Part shown: positions 8,923 through 20,170 of the stretch, one piece after another | Numbering within the stretch: position 1 is the first letter of the stretch | Layout of the letters: every line of letters starts with the position of its first letter | Assembly: GCF_016899425.1 (NCBI RefSeq) | Contig: NZ_CP045994.1 | Span: 744,001 to 808,000, forward strand | Source: Burkholderia sp. MS389 | GTDB lineage: Bacteria; Pseudomonadota; Gammaproteobacteria; Burkholderiales; Burkholderiaceae | Length of the DNA stretch: 64,000 nt | Direction: 5' to 3' | Program-made: the position numbers and the translations under genes | Notes under the pieces: generated by a model | Seen by the model: only the letters and a program-made list of their open reading frames with translations | Databases searched by the model: none | Told to the model about the DNA's origin: nothing

Positions 8923-10110
8923 TCAGTTGCGCTGGCCGAACATCATCTGGCGCGCGATCGCCTTCTTGAGCGGCGGCACGAATTCGAGCGCGGTGAGCGC
9001 CGCGCCGCGCAGCAGCGGAAGCGGGCCCGAGTCGATCGTAAACAGCCGCGCCAGCGTGTCGGTCGCGCCGATCGTGAAGCGCCGGTCGAGCGCGCGGCGC
9101 GCGTTGAAGGCCGCGAGCGCGGTCGCTTCGAAGCCTTGCGCGGACAGCGTGTCGACGAGCGTGTGCGCATCGCGCAGCCCGAGGTTGAGCCCCTGGCCCG
9201 CCACCGGGTGCAGCGTCTGCGCGGCATTGCCGACGACCGCGACGCGGCCGCTGACGAGCGTCTGCGCGGCGTTCAGGCCGAGCGGGAACGACGCGCGCCC
9301 GGCGATTGCGACGAATTCGCCCATGCGTTCGCCGAACACGCTGCCGAGCTCGTGCAGGAAAGCGTCGTCGGGCAGCGCGGCACGTCGCGCGGCTTCGTCG
9401 GGCGTGCAGCACCACACGAGCGAATACTCGGCCTGGCGCGGCCCGCCGAGCGGCAGCAGCGCGAGCGGGCCTTCGTGCGTGAAGCGTTCCCACGCGACGT
9501 TCGGGCGCGGCGCCGAGACCGTGACCGTGCCGACGAGCGCGGTCTGTCCGTAGTCGCGGCGATGCTTGCCTGCGTCGGCCTGCTGTTCGTGGAACAGCCC
9601 GCCTTCGGCATTGATGACGAGGCGCGCGCGCAGCGAGCGCTGGCCTTGCGGGCCGTCGAGCGTCAGCGTGACGCCGTCGGCGTCCTGCTGCGGCGCGCGT
9701 GCGGTGGTCGACGTGAGCCAGTCGACGCGCGTGCCGCGCACGGCGCCCGCGAGCGCCTGCACGATCGAGCCGTAGCGCACGACGTAGCCGAGCGCGGCGA
9801 GCGCGTGTTCGTCGCGGTCGATCAGCGTGCGGCCGAAATGGCCGCGCTGCGATACGTGGATATGTTCGATCGGCGTGGCGTCGGCCGGCCACGCGAGCGT
9901 GTCGAGCAGCACGCGGCTGCCGTGCGACACGGCGATCGCGCGCGGGTCGTTTGCGCTCGCGGCCGGTTCGCGCGCATCGATCAGCGCGATCGATGCATGC
10001 TGCGTCGCGCTGCGGCGCGCGAGCCAGCCGGCGAGCGCGAGCCCGACGGGGCCCGCGCCGACGATGGCGAGGTCGTAATCCGGCGTGGCCGGCGAGGAAG
10101 CGGTCGTCAT
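8923..10110 (-). CDS. ubiH: 2-octaprenyl-6-methoxyphenol hydroxylase UbiH
   Basis: This 395-residue FAD-dependent monooxygenase belongs to the UbiH/UbiF/COQ6 family of ubiquinone biosynthesis. The dinucleotide-binding motif AIVGAGPVGLALAG lies at residues 15-28. The second FAD motif reads VGNAAQTLHPVAGQGLNLG. The GNAAQ variant, instead of GDAAH, is the hallmark of UbiH itself, which supports this assignment over UbiI or UbiF. It lies 37 bp downstream of pepP on the same strand, as in the enterobacterial pepP-ubiH-ubiI cluster. The ubiI partner is not in this window. Confidence 0.93.
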   Translation of the reverse strand: MTTASSPATPDYDLAIVGAGPVGLALAGWLARRSATQHASIALIDAREPAASANDPRAIAVSHGSRVLLDTLAWPADATPIEHIHVSQRGHFGRTLIDRDEHALAALGYVVRYGSIVQALAGAVRGTRVDWLTSTTARAPQQDADGVTLTLDGPQGQRSLRARLVINAEGGLFHEQQADAGKHRRDYGQTALVGTVTVSAPRPNVAWERFTHEGPLALLPLGGPRQAEYSLVWCCTPDEAARRAALPDDAFLHELGSVFGERMGEFVAIAGRASFPLGLNAAQTLVSGRVAVVGNAAQTLHPVAGQGLNLGLRDAHTLVDTLSAQGFEATALAAFNARRALDRRFTIGATDTLARLFTIDSGPLPLLRGAALTALEFVPPLKKAIARQMMFGQRN

Positions 10111-10147
10111 CTTGATTCGTGAAACGGAGGGAACGGTCGGCGGCCGG

Positions 10148-11533
<1,386 letters not shown>

Positions 11534-11720
11534 CGTTGGATTGTAGCGCCGCCGGGCGCCGCGCGTCAGGGCCGCGGCTGCAAGGCCCGCCCGGCGGGGC
11601 TCGGCGGCGGCTGTTGCAAACCTTCCACAGGCCGGACCGGCGATTTTCTGCCCGGCCGCGCGAGCCGGTTATGATCGACGACAACGTATACTCTCGGCGG
11701 TTCCCTTAAAAAGGCAGATG

Positions 11721-12332
11721 ATGAAATTAATCGGTTCGCTCAGCAGCCCGTACGTCCGAAAGGCGCGGATCGTGCTTGCTGAAAAGAAGATCGACTACAA
11801 GCTGGAGCTCGAGAACGTGTGGGCGCCGGACACGAACATCCATGCATCGAACCCGCTCGGCAAGGTCCCGTGCCTGGTGATGGAGGATGGCGCCGCGGTG
11901 TTCGATTCCCGTGTGATCTGCGAATACGTCGATACGCTGTCGCCGGTCGGCAAGCTGATTCCGCCGTCGGGCCGCGAGCGCGTCGAAGTGCGCTGCTGGG
12001 AAGCGCTGGGCGACGGCGTGCTCGACGCAGCCGTCGCGATCCGTCTCGAACACACGATGCGCGACGAAGCGCAGCGCAGCGCGAGCTGGATCGCGCGCCA
12101 GCAACGCAAGATCGACGACGCGCTCGTCGCGATGTCGCAGGGTCTCGGCGGCAAGACGTGGTGCGTCGGCAATCATTACACGCTCGCCGACATCGCGCTC
12201 GGCTGCGCGCTCGGCTATCTCGACTTCCGGATGCCCGAGCTCAACTGGCGCGATCGCCACCCGAACCTCGACAAGCACTTCGTGAAGCTGCAGCAGCGAC
12301 AGTCGTTCGCCGATACGCTGCCGCAGAGCTGA
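11721..12332 (+). CDS. Glutathione S-transferase family protein (YibF-like)
   Basis: This is a 203-residue GST-fold protein. The N-terminal thioredoxin-like domain starts MKLIGSLSSPYVRK and includes NPLGKVPCLVMEDG (cis-Pro loop) and VFDSRVICEYVD (glutathione gamma-glutamyl binding). The C-terminal helical domain has the N-capping box YTLADIALG (about residues 155-163). It resembles E. coli YibF more than stringent-starvation SspA. The substrate is unknown. Of two adjacent ATGs (11718, 11721) the second is better spaced from AAGG at 11711-11714. A TATACT hexamer at 11687-11692 is a plausible -10. Confidence 0.9.
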   Translation: MKLIGSLSSPYVRKARIVLAEKKIDYKLELENVWAPDTNIHASNPLGKVPCLVMEDGAAVFDSRVICEYVDTLSPVGKLIPPSGRERVEVRCWEALGDGVLDAAVAIRLEHTMRDEAQRSASWIARQQRKIDDALVAMSQGLGGKTWCVGNHYTLADIALGCALGYLDFRMPELNWRDRHPNLDKHFVKLQQRQSFADTLPQS

Positions 12333-12368
12333 GCCGCGGCCCGGTCTTCACGCATTCGGCAGACGAAA

Positions 12369-12397
12369 GAAAAGCGCCCCGCGGGGCGCTTTTCTTT
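12369..12397. terminator. Bidirectional terminator between GST and glutamate-synthase-like gene
   Basis: A perfect palindromic stem, GCGCCCC with GGGGCGC (12374-12389), is extended by A4/T4 and followed by more T on the plus strand. The A-rich left side gives a U tract on the minus strand as well. It serves the two convergent genes. Confidence 0.88.
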
Positions 12398-12442
12398 TTG
12401 CGGCGCAGGCCGCCCGCCGCCGGAGCGGGCTGGCCGCTTGCG

Positions 12443-14062
12443 TCACTCGATCGACGCGTACACGGCTTCGCCGAGCGTGAACGAATCGCTGCGCGCGATC
12501 GGCCACCACTTGTCGTACAGCGAGAAGCCGCAGGTGTGGCCGTCGAGCAGCGCACCGGGTTTCAGGTACTTCAGCAGTTGCGACATCAGCCGCACCTCGT
12601 GCGGCGCGACCCGCTGCACGATGTGGTGCGCGCGCAGTTCGGACGGATGCGCGAGGCCGGCCGCCTGCACGAGTTCCTGCAGCGCATGCAGCGTATTGCG
12701 GTGGAAGTTGTACACGCGCTCGGCCTTGTCGGGCACGACGAGCGCGCGCTGGCGCACCGGGTCCTGCGTCGCGACGCCGGTCGGGCAGCGGTCGGTGTGG
12801 CAGTGCTGCGCCTGGATGCAGCCGACCGCGAACATGAAGCCGCGGGCCGAGTTCACCCAGTCCGCGCCGATCGCGAGCGTGCGCGCGATGTCGAACGCGG
12901 TGATGATCTTGCCGCTCGCGCCGAGCTTCACGCGGTCGCGCACGCCGATTCCGACGAGCGTGTTGTGCACGAGCAGCAGCCCTTCCTGCAGCGGCACGCC
13001 GACGTGGTCGGTGAATTCGAGCGGCGCCGCGCCCGTGCCGCCTTCCGCGCCGTCGACGACGATGAAGTCGGGCACGATGCCGGTCTCGAGCATCGCTTTC
13101 GCGATCCCGAAGAATTCCCACGGATGGCCGATGCACAGCTTGAAGCCGGTCGGCTTGCCGCCGGACAGCGTGCGCAGCCGCTCGACGAATTCGAGCAGCC
13201 CGCGCGGCGTCGAGAATTCCGAGTGCGTCGCGGGCGAGATGCAGTCCTTGCCCATCGGCACGCCGCGCGTCTCGGCGATTTCCGGCGTGATCTTCGCGGC
13301 CGGCAGCACGCCGCCGTGGCCCGGCTTCGCGCCCTGCGACAGCTTCACCTCGATCATCCTGACCTGCGGATCGGCGGCCTGCTTCGCGAACTTGTCGGGG
13401 TTGAACGTGCCGTCGTCGTTGCGGCAGCCGAAGTAGCCGGACGCGATTTCCCAGATGATGTCGCCGCCGTGCTCGCGGTGGTACTTCGACAGCGAGCCTT
13501 CGCCGGTGTCGTGCGCGAAGCCGCCTTTCTTCGCGCCGAGGTTCAGCGAGCGGATCGCGTTCGCGGACAGCGAGCCGAAGCTCATCGCCGAGATGTTGAA
13601 GATCGAAATGTCGTACGGTTGCGCGCGATTCGCGCCGACGCGGATGCGGAAATCGTGGTTCGGCAGCTTCGTCGGCGCGAGCGAATGGCTGATCCATTCG
13701 TGCGCGACGGCCTTCACGTTCAGCTCGGTGCCGTACGGACGGTTGTCGGCGACGTTCTTCGCGCGCTGGTAGACGAGGCTGCGCTGCGCGCGCGAGAACG
13801 GTTTTTCGTCGGTGTCGTCCTCGACGAAGTACTGGCGGATTTCAGGTCGGATGAACTCGAACAGGAAGCGGAAGTGGCCCCAGAGCGGGTAGTTCCGCAG
13901 GATCGCGTGGCGGTCCTGGTTCAGGTCGTACAGGCCGAGCGCGACGAGGGCGATGGGGATGGCGATCCACAGCCAGGAGAGTGCGTGGACCGACGCGAGG
14001 ACGGCCGCCGCGACGAGCAGCAGCACGGCACACCACATCGCGAGGTAGCGTCTTGAAAGCAT
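12443..14062 (-). CDS. FMN-binding glutamate synthase family protein, membrane-anchored
   Basis: This 539-residue protein resembles the FMN/Fe-S domain of the glutamate synthase large subunit (GltB) without the glutaminase domain. Two hydrophobic segments at residues 7-22 and 31-46 suggest membrane attachment. Signature stretches are FNISAMSFGSLSANAI, SQGAKPGHGGVLPA and VDGAEGGTGAAP. Cysteines in GCIQAQHCHTDRCPTG match the 3Fe-4S ligands of GltB. Proteins of this type are often linked to one-carbon or methylated-amine metabolism, but the role here is unknown. The start at 14062 is chosen over 14095 because GGAG lies 5 bp upstream of it. Confidence 0.88.
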   Translation of the reverse strand: MLSRRYLAMWCAVLLLVAAAVLASVHALSWLWIAIPIALVALGLYDLNQDRHAILRNYPLWGHFRFLFEFIRPEIRQYFVEDDTDEKPFSRAQRSLVYQRAKNVADNRPYGTELNVKAVAHEWISHSLAPTKLPNHDFRIRVGANRAQPYDISIFNISAMSFGSLSANAIRSLNLGAKKGGFAHDTGEGSLSKYHREHGGDIIWEIASGYFGCRNDDGTFNPDKFAKQAADPQVRMIEVKLSQGAKPGHGGVLPAAKITPEIAETRGVPMGKDCISPATHSEFSTPRGLLEFVERLRTLSGGKPTGFKLCIGHPWEFFGIAKAMLETGIVPDFIVVDGAEGGTGAAPLEFTDHVGVPLQEGLLLVHNTLVGIGVRDRVKLGASGKIITAFDIARTLAIGADWVNSARGFMFAVGCIQAQHCHTDRCPTGVATQDPVRQRALVVPDKAERVYNFHRNTLHALQELVQAAGLAHPSELRAHHIVQRVAPHEVRLMSQLLKYLKPGALLDGHTCGFSLYDKWWPIARSDSFTLGEAVYASIE

Positions 14063-14181
14063 GGGGACTCCGTAAGAATTCTGGAATGCCGCCATGCGTA
14101 CGCTGCGAAGGCGGCGCGCCGGCCGCGGCGGAATCGTGTTCCGCCGGGCGCGGCGTGCCGCAAGTCTAAACCGAATGGGTG

Positions 14182-15342
14182 TCAGCGTGCATCGGCGAGC
14201 GCCGGGGCCTGGCCGCCCGCCGCAGCCTGACCGGGCTGGCCGGTGCCCGCGGATTCGATGATGCCGCCGCCGAGGCAGATCTCGCCGTCATACAGCACGG
14301 CCGACTGGCCGGGCGTGACCGCCCACTGCGCGTCGTCGAACGCGAGCGAGAAGCGCGCTTCGCCTGCCGGGCCGGCGGCCGCAGTGCCGAATGCGCACGC
14401 CGCATCGGCCTGCCGGTAGCGCGTCTTCGCGCCGCACGAAAAGCCGTCGGCCGGCGGCTCGCCGGCGACCCAGCTCACGTTGCCTGCGACCAGTTCGCGC
14501 GACAGCAGCCACGGATGGTCGTGGCCCTGCACGACGTACAGCGCGTTCGACGCGATGTCCTTCGCGGCGACGAACCACGGCTCGCCGTTGCCGCTCTTGC
14601 TGCCGCCGAGGCCGATGCCCTTGCGCTGGCCGAACGTGTAGAACGCGAGGCCGATGTGCTCGCCGACCACCTTGCCGTCGGGCGTCTTCATCGGGCCGGG
14701 TTTCGTCGGCAGATAGCGGTTCAGGAAATCGCGGAACGGCCGCTCGCCGATGAAGCAGATGCCGGTCGAATCCTTCTTCTTCGCGTTTGGCAGCCCGATC
14801 TGCGCGGCGATCTCGCGCACCTTCGTCTTCGGGATCTCGCCGAGCGGGAACATCGTCTTCGACAGTTGCGCCTGGTTCAGCCGGTGCAGGAAGTACGACT
14901 GGTCCTTCGTATGATCGAATGCCTTCAGCAGTTCGAAACGCCCGTCGCGCTCGCGCACGCGCGCGTAGTGACCGGTCGCGATCATTTCCGCATCGAGCGA
15001 CATCGCGTGGTCGAGGAACGCCTTGAACTTGATCTCGGCGTTACACAGCACGTCGGGGTTCGGCGTGCGGCCGGCCGAGTATTCGCGCAGGAACTCCGCG
15101 AACACGCGGTCCTTGTATTCCGCGGCGAAGTTGACGGCTTCCACGTCGATGCCGATCAGGTCGGCCACCGACACGACGTCGATCCAGTCCTGGCGCGTCG
15201 AGCAGTATTCGCCGTCGTCGTCGTCTTCCCAGTTCTTCATGAACAGGCCGACCACGTCGTAGCCCTGTTCCTTCAGCAGCCACGCGGTCACCGACGAGTC
15301 GACGCCGCCCGACATGCCCACCACTACACGACGCTTGCTCAT
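14182..15342 (-). CDS. mnmA: tRNA-specific 2-thiouridylase MnmA
   Basis: This 386-residue enzyme installs the 2-thio group at U34 of tRNA(Lys,Glu,Gln), using ATP and sulfur relayed from IscS/TusE. The PP-loop [13 protein letters not shown] is at residues 6-18. The catalytic cysteines are in VLCNAEIKF (about residue 100) and [12 protein letters not shown] (about 200). The C-terminal beta barrel is followed by an Ala/Gly-rich tail. The ATG at 15342 overlaps the stop of the Nudix gene (ATGA), and the frame's further upstream extension is not coding. nudJ-mnmA is a conserved pair in proteobacteria. Confidence 0.97.
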   Translation of the reverse strand: MSKRRVVVGMSGGVDSSVTAWLLKEQGYDVVGLFMKNWEDDDDGEYCSTRQDWIDVVSVADLIGIDVEAVNFAAEYKDRVFAEFLREYSAGRTPNPDVLCNAEIKFKAFLDHAMSLDAEMIATGHYARVRERDGRFELLKAFDHTKDQSYFLHRLNQAQLSKTMFPLGEIPKTKVREIAAQIGLPNAKKKDSTGICFIGERPFRDFLNRYLPTKPGPMKTPDGKVVGEHIGLAFYTFGQRKGIGLGGSKSGNGEPWFVAAKDIASNALYVVQGHDHPWLLSRELVAGNVSWVAGEPPADGFSCGAKTRYRQADAACAFGTAAAGPAGEARFSLAFDDAQWAVTPGQSAVLYDGEICLGGGIIESAGTGQPGQAAAGGQAPALADAR

Positions 15343-15848
15343 TTGCTGACCGCCTGACGTTCGAATGCCTCGGGGCGCGGCGCGACCGAATGCGTGTGCA
15401 CGAAATCGAGCGGAATGCGTCGCCCGGCGAGATAGTCGTCGACGCAGCGCATCACCGCGGGCGAACGATGGCGCTCGCTGCAGGCGCGCAGTTCGTCGGA
15501 CGTCATCCACAGCGTGCGGACGATGCCGTCGTCGAGCGCATGGCCCGCGACCGGTTCGCCGGCCGTGCCGCAGAACGTGAAGCGCAGGTAGGTCGCGCCG
15601 GCGCTGCCGGGGCGATCGTAGTGCGCGAGATAGACGCCGACGAGCGCGTCGGGCGTGAACGGGTGCGCGGTTTCCTCGAGCGTTTCGCGGATCACGGCGT
15701 CGGCCAGCGTCTCGCCGGCTTCGAGGTGACCGGCCGGCTGGTTGATGCGCAGGCCCGTCGAGGTTTCTTCCTCGATCACGAGAAAGCGGCCGGCGCGCTC
15801 GACCAGCGCGGCGACCGTCACATGCGGGGTCCAGATTTCGGGTTTCAT
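15339..15848 (-). CDS. nudJ: Nudix hydrolase NudJ
   Basis: This 169-residue Nudix protein carries the catalytic box [20 protein letters not shown] (about residues 41-60, GX5EX7REUXEE pattern). E. coli NudJ, which also precedes mnmA, hydrolyses thiamine pyrophosphate precursors and nucleoside diphosphates and triphosphates. The same activity is inferred from family and position. The gene is translationally coupled to mnmA through a 4-bp overlap. Confidence 0.9.
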   Translation of the reverse strand: MKPEIWTPHVTVAALVERAGRFLVIEEETSTGLRINQPAGHLEAGETLADAVIRETLEETAHPFTPDALVGVYLAHYDRPGSAGATYLRFTFCGTAGEPVAGHALDDGIVRTLWMTSDELRACSERHRSPAVMRCVDDYLAGRRIPLDFVHTHSVAPRPEAFERQAVSK

Positions 15849-16153
15849 GGTTCGGCATTTTACCGGTTGCGCCCGAACGCTGCCGGCCGTTTCCGGCCGG
15901 GCCGCCCGCGGCCGGTCGCGCGTTAGACGATCCGACCCCGCGGATCATCCCTCCCGGCGATGCATGACGGCAGCGGCCAGACTCATGTCGCATTCGAGCA
16001 CGGTCGTGCGCAAAGTGCTGGCGGGGCCATCGCTTTCGGTTAAAGTGCAGCGTGAACGCCGTTGCTCGTGAGCCGGTAAGTCAGCCTGTCCGGCTCGTTG
16101 TGCAGTAAAGATCGCAAGAAAAGAAATACTGACAATGACTGGAGGAACTGACG
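15849..16153. other. Intergenic region between nudJ (minus) and pntAA (plus)
   Basis: This 305-bp divergent spacer must hold promoters for both directions. A TAAAGT hexamer at 16041-16046 is a possible pnt -10 without a convincing -35. I see no coding potential, repeat or strong palindrome. The pntAA ribosome binding site GGAGGA is at its right end (16141-16146). Confidence 0.5.
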
Positions 16154-17293
16154 ATGCATATTGGAGTGCCTGCTGAAACGCGGGCCAACGAGGCGCGCGT
16201 GGCCGCGACGCCGGAAACCGTGAAGAAATACGCGGCGGCCGGCCATCGGGTCAGTATCGCGAAAGGGGCCGGCAGCGCCGCCAGCTATCCCGACGAAGCC
16301 TATGTGGCCGCCGGCGCCGAATTGACCGACCAGTCGGCCGCTTTTGCCGCCGATCTCGTGCTGAAGGTCCAGGCGCCGACCGACACCGAGCTGCCGTTGC
16401 TCAAGCGCGGCGCCGTGCTGGTCGGGATGCTCGATCCGTTCAACGGCGAGCAGGCGGCGCAGCTCGCCGCGGCCGGCGTGACCGGTTTCGCGCTCGAGGC
16501 CGCACCGCGCACGACGCGCGCGCAGAGTCTCGACGTGCTGTCGTCGCAGGCGAACATCGCCGGCTACAAGGCCGTGCTGGTGGCCGCGTCGCTGTATCCG
16601 CGCTTCATGCCGATGCTGATGACGGCCGCGGGCACCGTGAAAGCGGCGCGCGTGCTGATTCTCGGCGCGGGCGTCGCGGGCCTGCAGGCGATCGCGACCG
16701 CGAAGCGGCTGGGCGCGGTGATCGAGGCGTCCGACGTGCGGCCGGCCGTGAAGGAGCAGATCGAGTCGCTCGGCGCGAAATTCCTCGACGTCCCGTTCGA
16801 AACCGACGAAGAGCGCGAAGCCGCGCAGGGTGTCGGCGGCTATGCGCGCCCGATGCCGCCGTCGTGGCTCGCCCGCCAGGCCGCGCTCGTGCACGAGCGC
16901 GCGAAGCAGGCCGACATCGTGATCACGACCGCGCTGATTCCCGGCCGCCCGGCGCCGACGCTGATCTCGGTCGAAACGGCGCAATCGATGAAGCCCGGCT
17001 CGGTGCTCGTCGATCTCGCGGCCGGCCGCGGTCCGGACATCGACGGCCGTAAGGGCGGCAACTGCCCGCTGACCGTCGCCGACCAGGTGATCGTGCACCA
17101 CGGCGTGACGATCGCCGGCTACACGAACCTCGCGTCGATGGTCGCGTCGGACGCATCGGCGCTGTACGCGCGCAACCTGCTCGACTTCATGAAGCTGATC
17201 GTCACGAAGGAAGGCACGCTGAACATCGACCTGACCGACGACATCGTCGCCGCGATGCTGCTGTGCCGCGACGGCGAAGTCACCCGCAAATAA
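16154..17293 (+). CDS. pntAA: NAD(P) transhydrogenase subunit alpha, part 1
   Basis: This 379-residue soluble, NAD(H)-binding domain I of the proton-translocating transhydrogenase begins [20 protein letters not shown]. It has the alanine-dehydrogenase/PntA N-terminal fold, then the Rossmann motif [21 protein letters not shown] (residues 169-190, shown to 20) and the mobile loop [11 protein letters not shown] (about 228-238) that closes over NAD. The complex couples the proton-motive force to NADPH formation at the cytoplasmic membrane. As in many alpha- and beta-proteobacteria the alpha chain is split into two genes. It is the first gene of pntAA-pntAB-pntB. Confidence 0.97.
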   Translation: MHIGVPAETRANEARVAATPETVKKYAAAGHRVSIAKGAGSAASYPDEAYVAAGAELTDQSAAFAADLVLKVQAPTDTELPLLKRGAVLVGMLDPFNGEQAAQLAAAGVTGFALEAAPRTTRAQSLDVLSSQANIAGYKAVLVAASLYPRFMPMLMTAAGTVKAARVLILGAGVAGLQAIATAKRLGAVIEASDVRPAVKEQIESLGAKFLDVPFETDEEREAAQGVGGYARPMPPSWLARQAALVHERAKQADIVITTALIPGRPAPTLISVETAQSMKPGSVLVDLAAGRGPDIDGRKGGNCPLTVADQVIVHHGVTIAGYTNLASMVASDASALYARNLLDFMKLIVTKEGTLNIDLTDDIVAAMLLCRDGEVTRK

Positions 17294-17304
17294 CGGAGGA
17301 GACC

Positions 17305-17631
17305 ATGGAAGTCATCAATCACACGGTGATCAACGTGATCATCTTCGTGCTGGCGGTGTATGTCGGCTATCACGTCGTCTGGAACGTCACGCCGGCGCTG
17401 CATACGCCGCTGATGGCCGTGACCAACGCGATCTCGGCGATCGTGATCGTCGGCGCGATGCTCGCGGCGGCGCTCACCGTCGGCGCGACCGGCAAGTTCT
17501 TCGGCACGCTCGCGGTCGCGCTCGCGGCCGTCAACGTGTTCGGCGGCTTCCTCGTGACGAGGCGCATGCTCGAGATGTTCCGCAAGAAGGAGCCCAAGCG
17601 TGTCGAGGGCGGCAAGGAGGGCGCGCGATGA
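17305..17631 (+). CDS. pntAB: NAD(P) transhydrogenase subunit alpha, part 2 (membrane)
   Basis: This 108-residue integral membrane protein corresponds to the C-terminal membrane part of E. coli PntA. Three hydrophobic helices are visible (about residues 8-25, 35-57 and 60-80). It forms part of the proton channel domain II with PntB. A strong ribosome binding site GGAGGA (17295-17300) sets the ATG at 17305, and the in-frame ATG at 17263 lies inside pntAA. Its stop overlaps the pntB start by 4 bp. Confidence 0.95.
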   Translation: MEVINHTVINVIIFVLAVYVGYHVVWNVTPALHTPLMAVTNAISAIVIVGAMLAAALTVGATGKFFGTLAVALAAVNVFGGFLVTRRMLEMFRKKEPKRVEGGKEGAR

Positions 17632-19082
17632 GCATGAACGTCGTTACGCTGCTGTACCTCGTCGCGTCGGTGTGCTTCATCCAGGCGCTGAAGGGGCTGT
17701 CGAACCCGAAGAGCGCGCGGCGCGGCAACCTGTTCGGGATGGTCGGGATGGCCATCGCGATCCTCACGACGATCGCGCTGATCGTCAAGCAGGCCGCGTG
17801 GCTCGGCGCGAACCTGCCGCTCGGCCTCGCGCTCGTGCTCGGCGCGCTGATCGTCGGCGGGGGCGTCGGCGCATTCGTCGCCGCGCGCGTCGAGATGACG
17901 AAGATGCCGGAACTCGTCGCGGCGATGCACTCGCTGATCGGTCTCGCGGCCGTGTGCATCGCGTATGCGGTGGTGTCGGAGCCGGAAGCGTTCGGGCTCG
18001 TGCCGCAGGACGCGGTGTCGTCGAGCTTCATCCCGTACGGCAACCGCGTCGAGCTGTTCATCGGCACGTTCGTCGGCGCGATCACGTTCTCCGGTTCGGT
18101 GATCGCGTTCGGCAAGCTGTCGGGCAAGTACAAGTTCCGGCTGTTCCAGGGCGCGCCGGTCGTGTACGCGGGCCAGCACCTGATCAACCTGATGCTCGCG
18201 ATCGCGATGCTCGGCTTCGGCATCCTGTTCTTCATCACGCAGGCGTGGCTGCCGTTCATCATCATGACGGCGATCGCGTTCGTGCTCGGCGTGCTGATCA
18301 TCATCCCGATCGGCGGCGCGGACATGCCGGTGGTCGTGTCGATGCTGAACTCGTACTCGGGCTGGGCCGCGGCCGGCATCGGCTTCTCGCTGAACAACGC
18401 GATGCTGATCATCGCCGGTTCGCTGGTCGGCTCGTCGGGCGCGATCCTGTCGTACATCATGTGCCACGCGATGAACCGCTCGTTCTTCAACGTGATCCTC
18501 GGCGGGTTCGGCGGCGAAGCGGCGGCCGGCGGCGCGGCGGGCGCGCAGGAGCAGCGGCCGGTGAAGTCGGGTTCGGCCGACGATGCGTCGTTCATGCTCG
18601 GCAACGCGGAAACGGTCGTGATCGTGCCGGGCTACGGGCTCGCCGTCGCCCGCGCGCAGCACGCGCTGAAGGAGCTGACCGACAAGCTGATCGAGAAGGG
18701 GATCGACGTGAAGTACGCGATCCACCCGGTCGCCGGGCGAATGCCGGGCCACATGAACGTGCTGCTCGCGGAAGCGGAAGTGCCGTACGAGATCGTGCAC
18801 GAGATGGAGGACATCAACGGCGAATTCGGCCAGGTGGACGTGGTGCTCGTGCTCGGCGCGAACGACGTCGTGAACCCGGCCGCGAAGACCGATCCGAAAT
18901 CGCCGATCGCGGGGATGCCGATCATCGAGGCGTACAAGGCGCGCACGGTGATCGTCAACAAGCGCTCGATGGCGGCCGGCTACGCGGGCCTCGACAACGA
19001 CCTGTTCTACATGGACAAGACGATGATGGTGTTCGGCGATGCGAAGAAGGTCATCGAGGACATGGTGAAGGCCGTCGAGTAA
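17628..19082 (+). CDS. pntB: NAD(P) transhydrogenase subunit beta
   Basis: This is a 484-residue protein. About residues 1-280 are membrane helices (start [27 protein letters not shown], first helix to about residue 22) containing proton-channel segments. The C-terminal soluble domain III binds NADP(H), with the variant Rossmann motif [13 protein letters not shown] and the [11 protein letters not shown] segment. It completes the transhydrogenase with PntAA and PntAB. It is translationally coupled to pntAB (ATGA overlap) and followed by a strong terminator, so the operon ends here. Confidence 0.98.
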   Translation: MSMNVVTLLYLVASVCFIQALKGLSNPKSARRGNLFGMVGMAIAILTTIALIVKQAAWLGANLPLGLALVLGALIVGGGVGAFVAARVEMTKMPELVAAMHSLIGLAAVCIAYAVVSEPEAFGLVPQDAVSSSFIPYGNRVELFIGTFVGAITFSGSVIAFGKLSGKYKFRLFQGAPVVYAGQHLINLMLAIAMLGFGILFFITQAWLPFIIMTAIAFVLGVLIIIPIGGADMPVVVSMLNSYSGWAAAGIGFSLNNAMLIIAGSLVGSSGAILSYIMCHAMNRSFFNVILGGFGGEAAAGGAAGAQEQRPVKSGSADDASFMLGNAETVVIVPGYGLAVARAQHALKELTDKLIEKGIDVKYAIHPVAGRMPGHMNVLLAEAEVPYEIVHEMEDINGEFGQVDVVLVLGANDVVNPAAKTDPKSPIAGMPIIEAYKARTVIVNKRSMAAGYAGLDNDLFYMDKTMMVFGDAKKVIEDMVKAVE

Positions 19083-19138
19083 CGCTCGCCCCGACACGCG
19101 TCGCCTGCTTCGATGCGCGGGCGCCGCGCAGCGGACAG

Positions 19139-19170
19139 GCCCGGCCGGCGCACGCCGGCCGGGCTTTTTT
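19139..19170 (+). terminator. Intrinsic terminator after pntB
   Basis: A perfect 11-bp GC-only stem (19139-19149 with 19154-19164), a GCAC tetraloop and six T. The T run touches the stop codon of the convergent LysR gene. Confidence 0.95.
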
Positions 19171-20090
19171 CATGGTGCGACCAGACGTGCGACGCAGGCG
19201 GCGATCGCGTCGCGCACGCGCACGATCGCCGGGTCGCGCTGCGTGCTCGTGCGCCAGCCGATCTCGACCGGATAGCGCGGCAGGTCGACCGGGCACGCGA
19301 GCGCACGCAGCGACGTCGCTTGCGCGATCGCATGCGCCGCATGCGCGGGGATCGTCGCGACCGCGTCGGAGCCGGCGAGCAGGTACGGCAGCGCGGCGAA
19401 ATGCGTGGTCGACGCCGCGACGCGCCGCTTGTGACCGAGCGCGGCCAGCACCTCGTCGACGATCCCGATCACGCCGCCCGACGACACGAGCAGGTGGTCG
19501 CGCCGCAGGAACTCGGCGAGCGTCAGTGTGCGCGGCGCCCGCGCGCGGCCGGCCGGATCGATCAGGCACGCATAGCCGCCGGTGGCGACCGCGCGCCGGC
19601 TGAGCCCGTTCGCCGAGAATCCGCCCGACGCGATCGCGACGTCGACGCCGTGCCGCAGCAACGCGTCGCCGGCGATGCCGCTGTGTGTCTGCCGGAAGAT
19701 CAGCCGGATGCCGGCCGCTTCGCGCGCGACCGCATCGATCAGCGCGCGCCCGAGCGCGATCTCGAAATCGTCGGACAGACCGACCGAGATCGTGCGGCCG
19801 ACGCGGTCGCCGCCGTCGGCCGCGATCGCGAGGCTTTCGCGGCAGCGGTCGAGCGCATCGGACAGGATCGGCTTCAGTTCATCCGCGCGCGGCGTCGGCG
19901 CGAGCCCGCGGCCGGTGCGCACGAACAGCGGATCGGCATAGATCACGCGCAGCCGGCCAAGCGCCGCGCTGACCGCCGACTGCGTGAGATCGAGCCGCAG
20001 CGCCGCGCGGCTCGCGCCGCCTTCCTCGTACAGCGCCTCGAACACCTTCAGCAGGTTCAGGTCGAGGTCGGCGATATCATCTGCATTCAT
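19170..20090 (-). CDS. LysR family transcriptional regulator
   Basis: This 306-residue LysR-type regulator has an N-terminal winged helix-turn-helix at about residues 10-66 (LDLNLLKVFEALYEEGGASRA region and QSAVSAALGRLR), followed by a type 2 periplasmic-binding-like effector domain. The opening resembles NodD/SyrM-like members that begin LDLNLLKVF. It is transcribed divergently from the nitrilase gene with an 80-bp gap rich in ATCGAT motifs, the usual arrangement for a LysR regulator and its target. It may sense a nitrile, an acid or an aromatic compound. The inducer is unknown. Confidence 0.92.
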   Translation of the reverse strand: MNADDIADLDLNLLKVFEALYEEGGASRAALRLDLTQSAVSAALGRLRVIYADPLFVRTGRGLAPTPRADELKPILSDALDRCRESLAIAADGGDRVGRTISVGLSDDFEIALGRALIDAVAREAAGIRLIFRQTHSGIAGDALLRHGVDVAIASGGFSANGLSRRAVATGGYACLIDPAGRARAPRTLTLAEFLRRDHLLVSSGGVIGIVDEVLAALGHKRRVAASTTHFAALPYLLAGSDAVATIPAHAAHAIAQATSLRALACPVDLPRYPVEIGWRTSTQRDPAIVRVRDAIAACVARLVAP

Positions 20091-20105
20091 GACACATATC
20101 GTTCT

Positions 20106-20141
20106 ATCGATTTGATCGATGACATCTTATCGATAAAGATG
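20106..20141. promoter_or_regulatory. Candidate LysR operator: three ATCGAT boxes
   Basis: In the LysR/nitrilase spacer ATCGAT occurs at 20106-20111, 20115-20120 and 20129-20134. The last is the centre of a larger inverted repeat CATCTT-N7-AAGATG (20123-20141). The region is AT-rich in an otherwise GC-rich window. The symmetry and position fit a LysR recognition and activation site. Binding is inferred. Confidence 0.55.
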
Positions 20142-20170
20142 GCGCCATCCCACTCATCGGAGACGCCTAT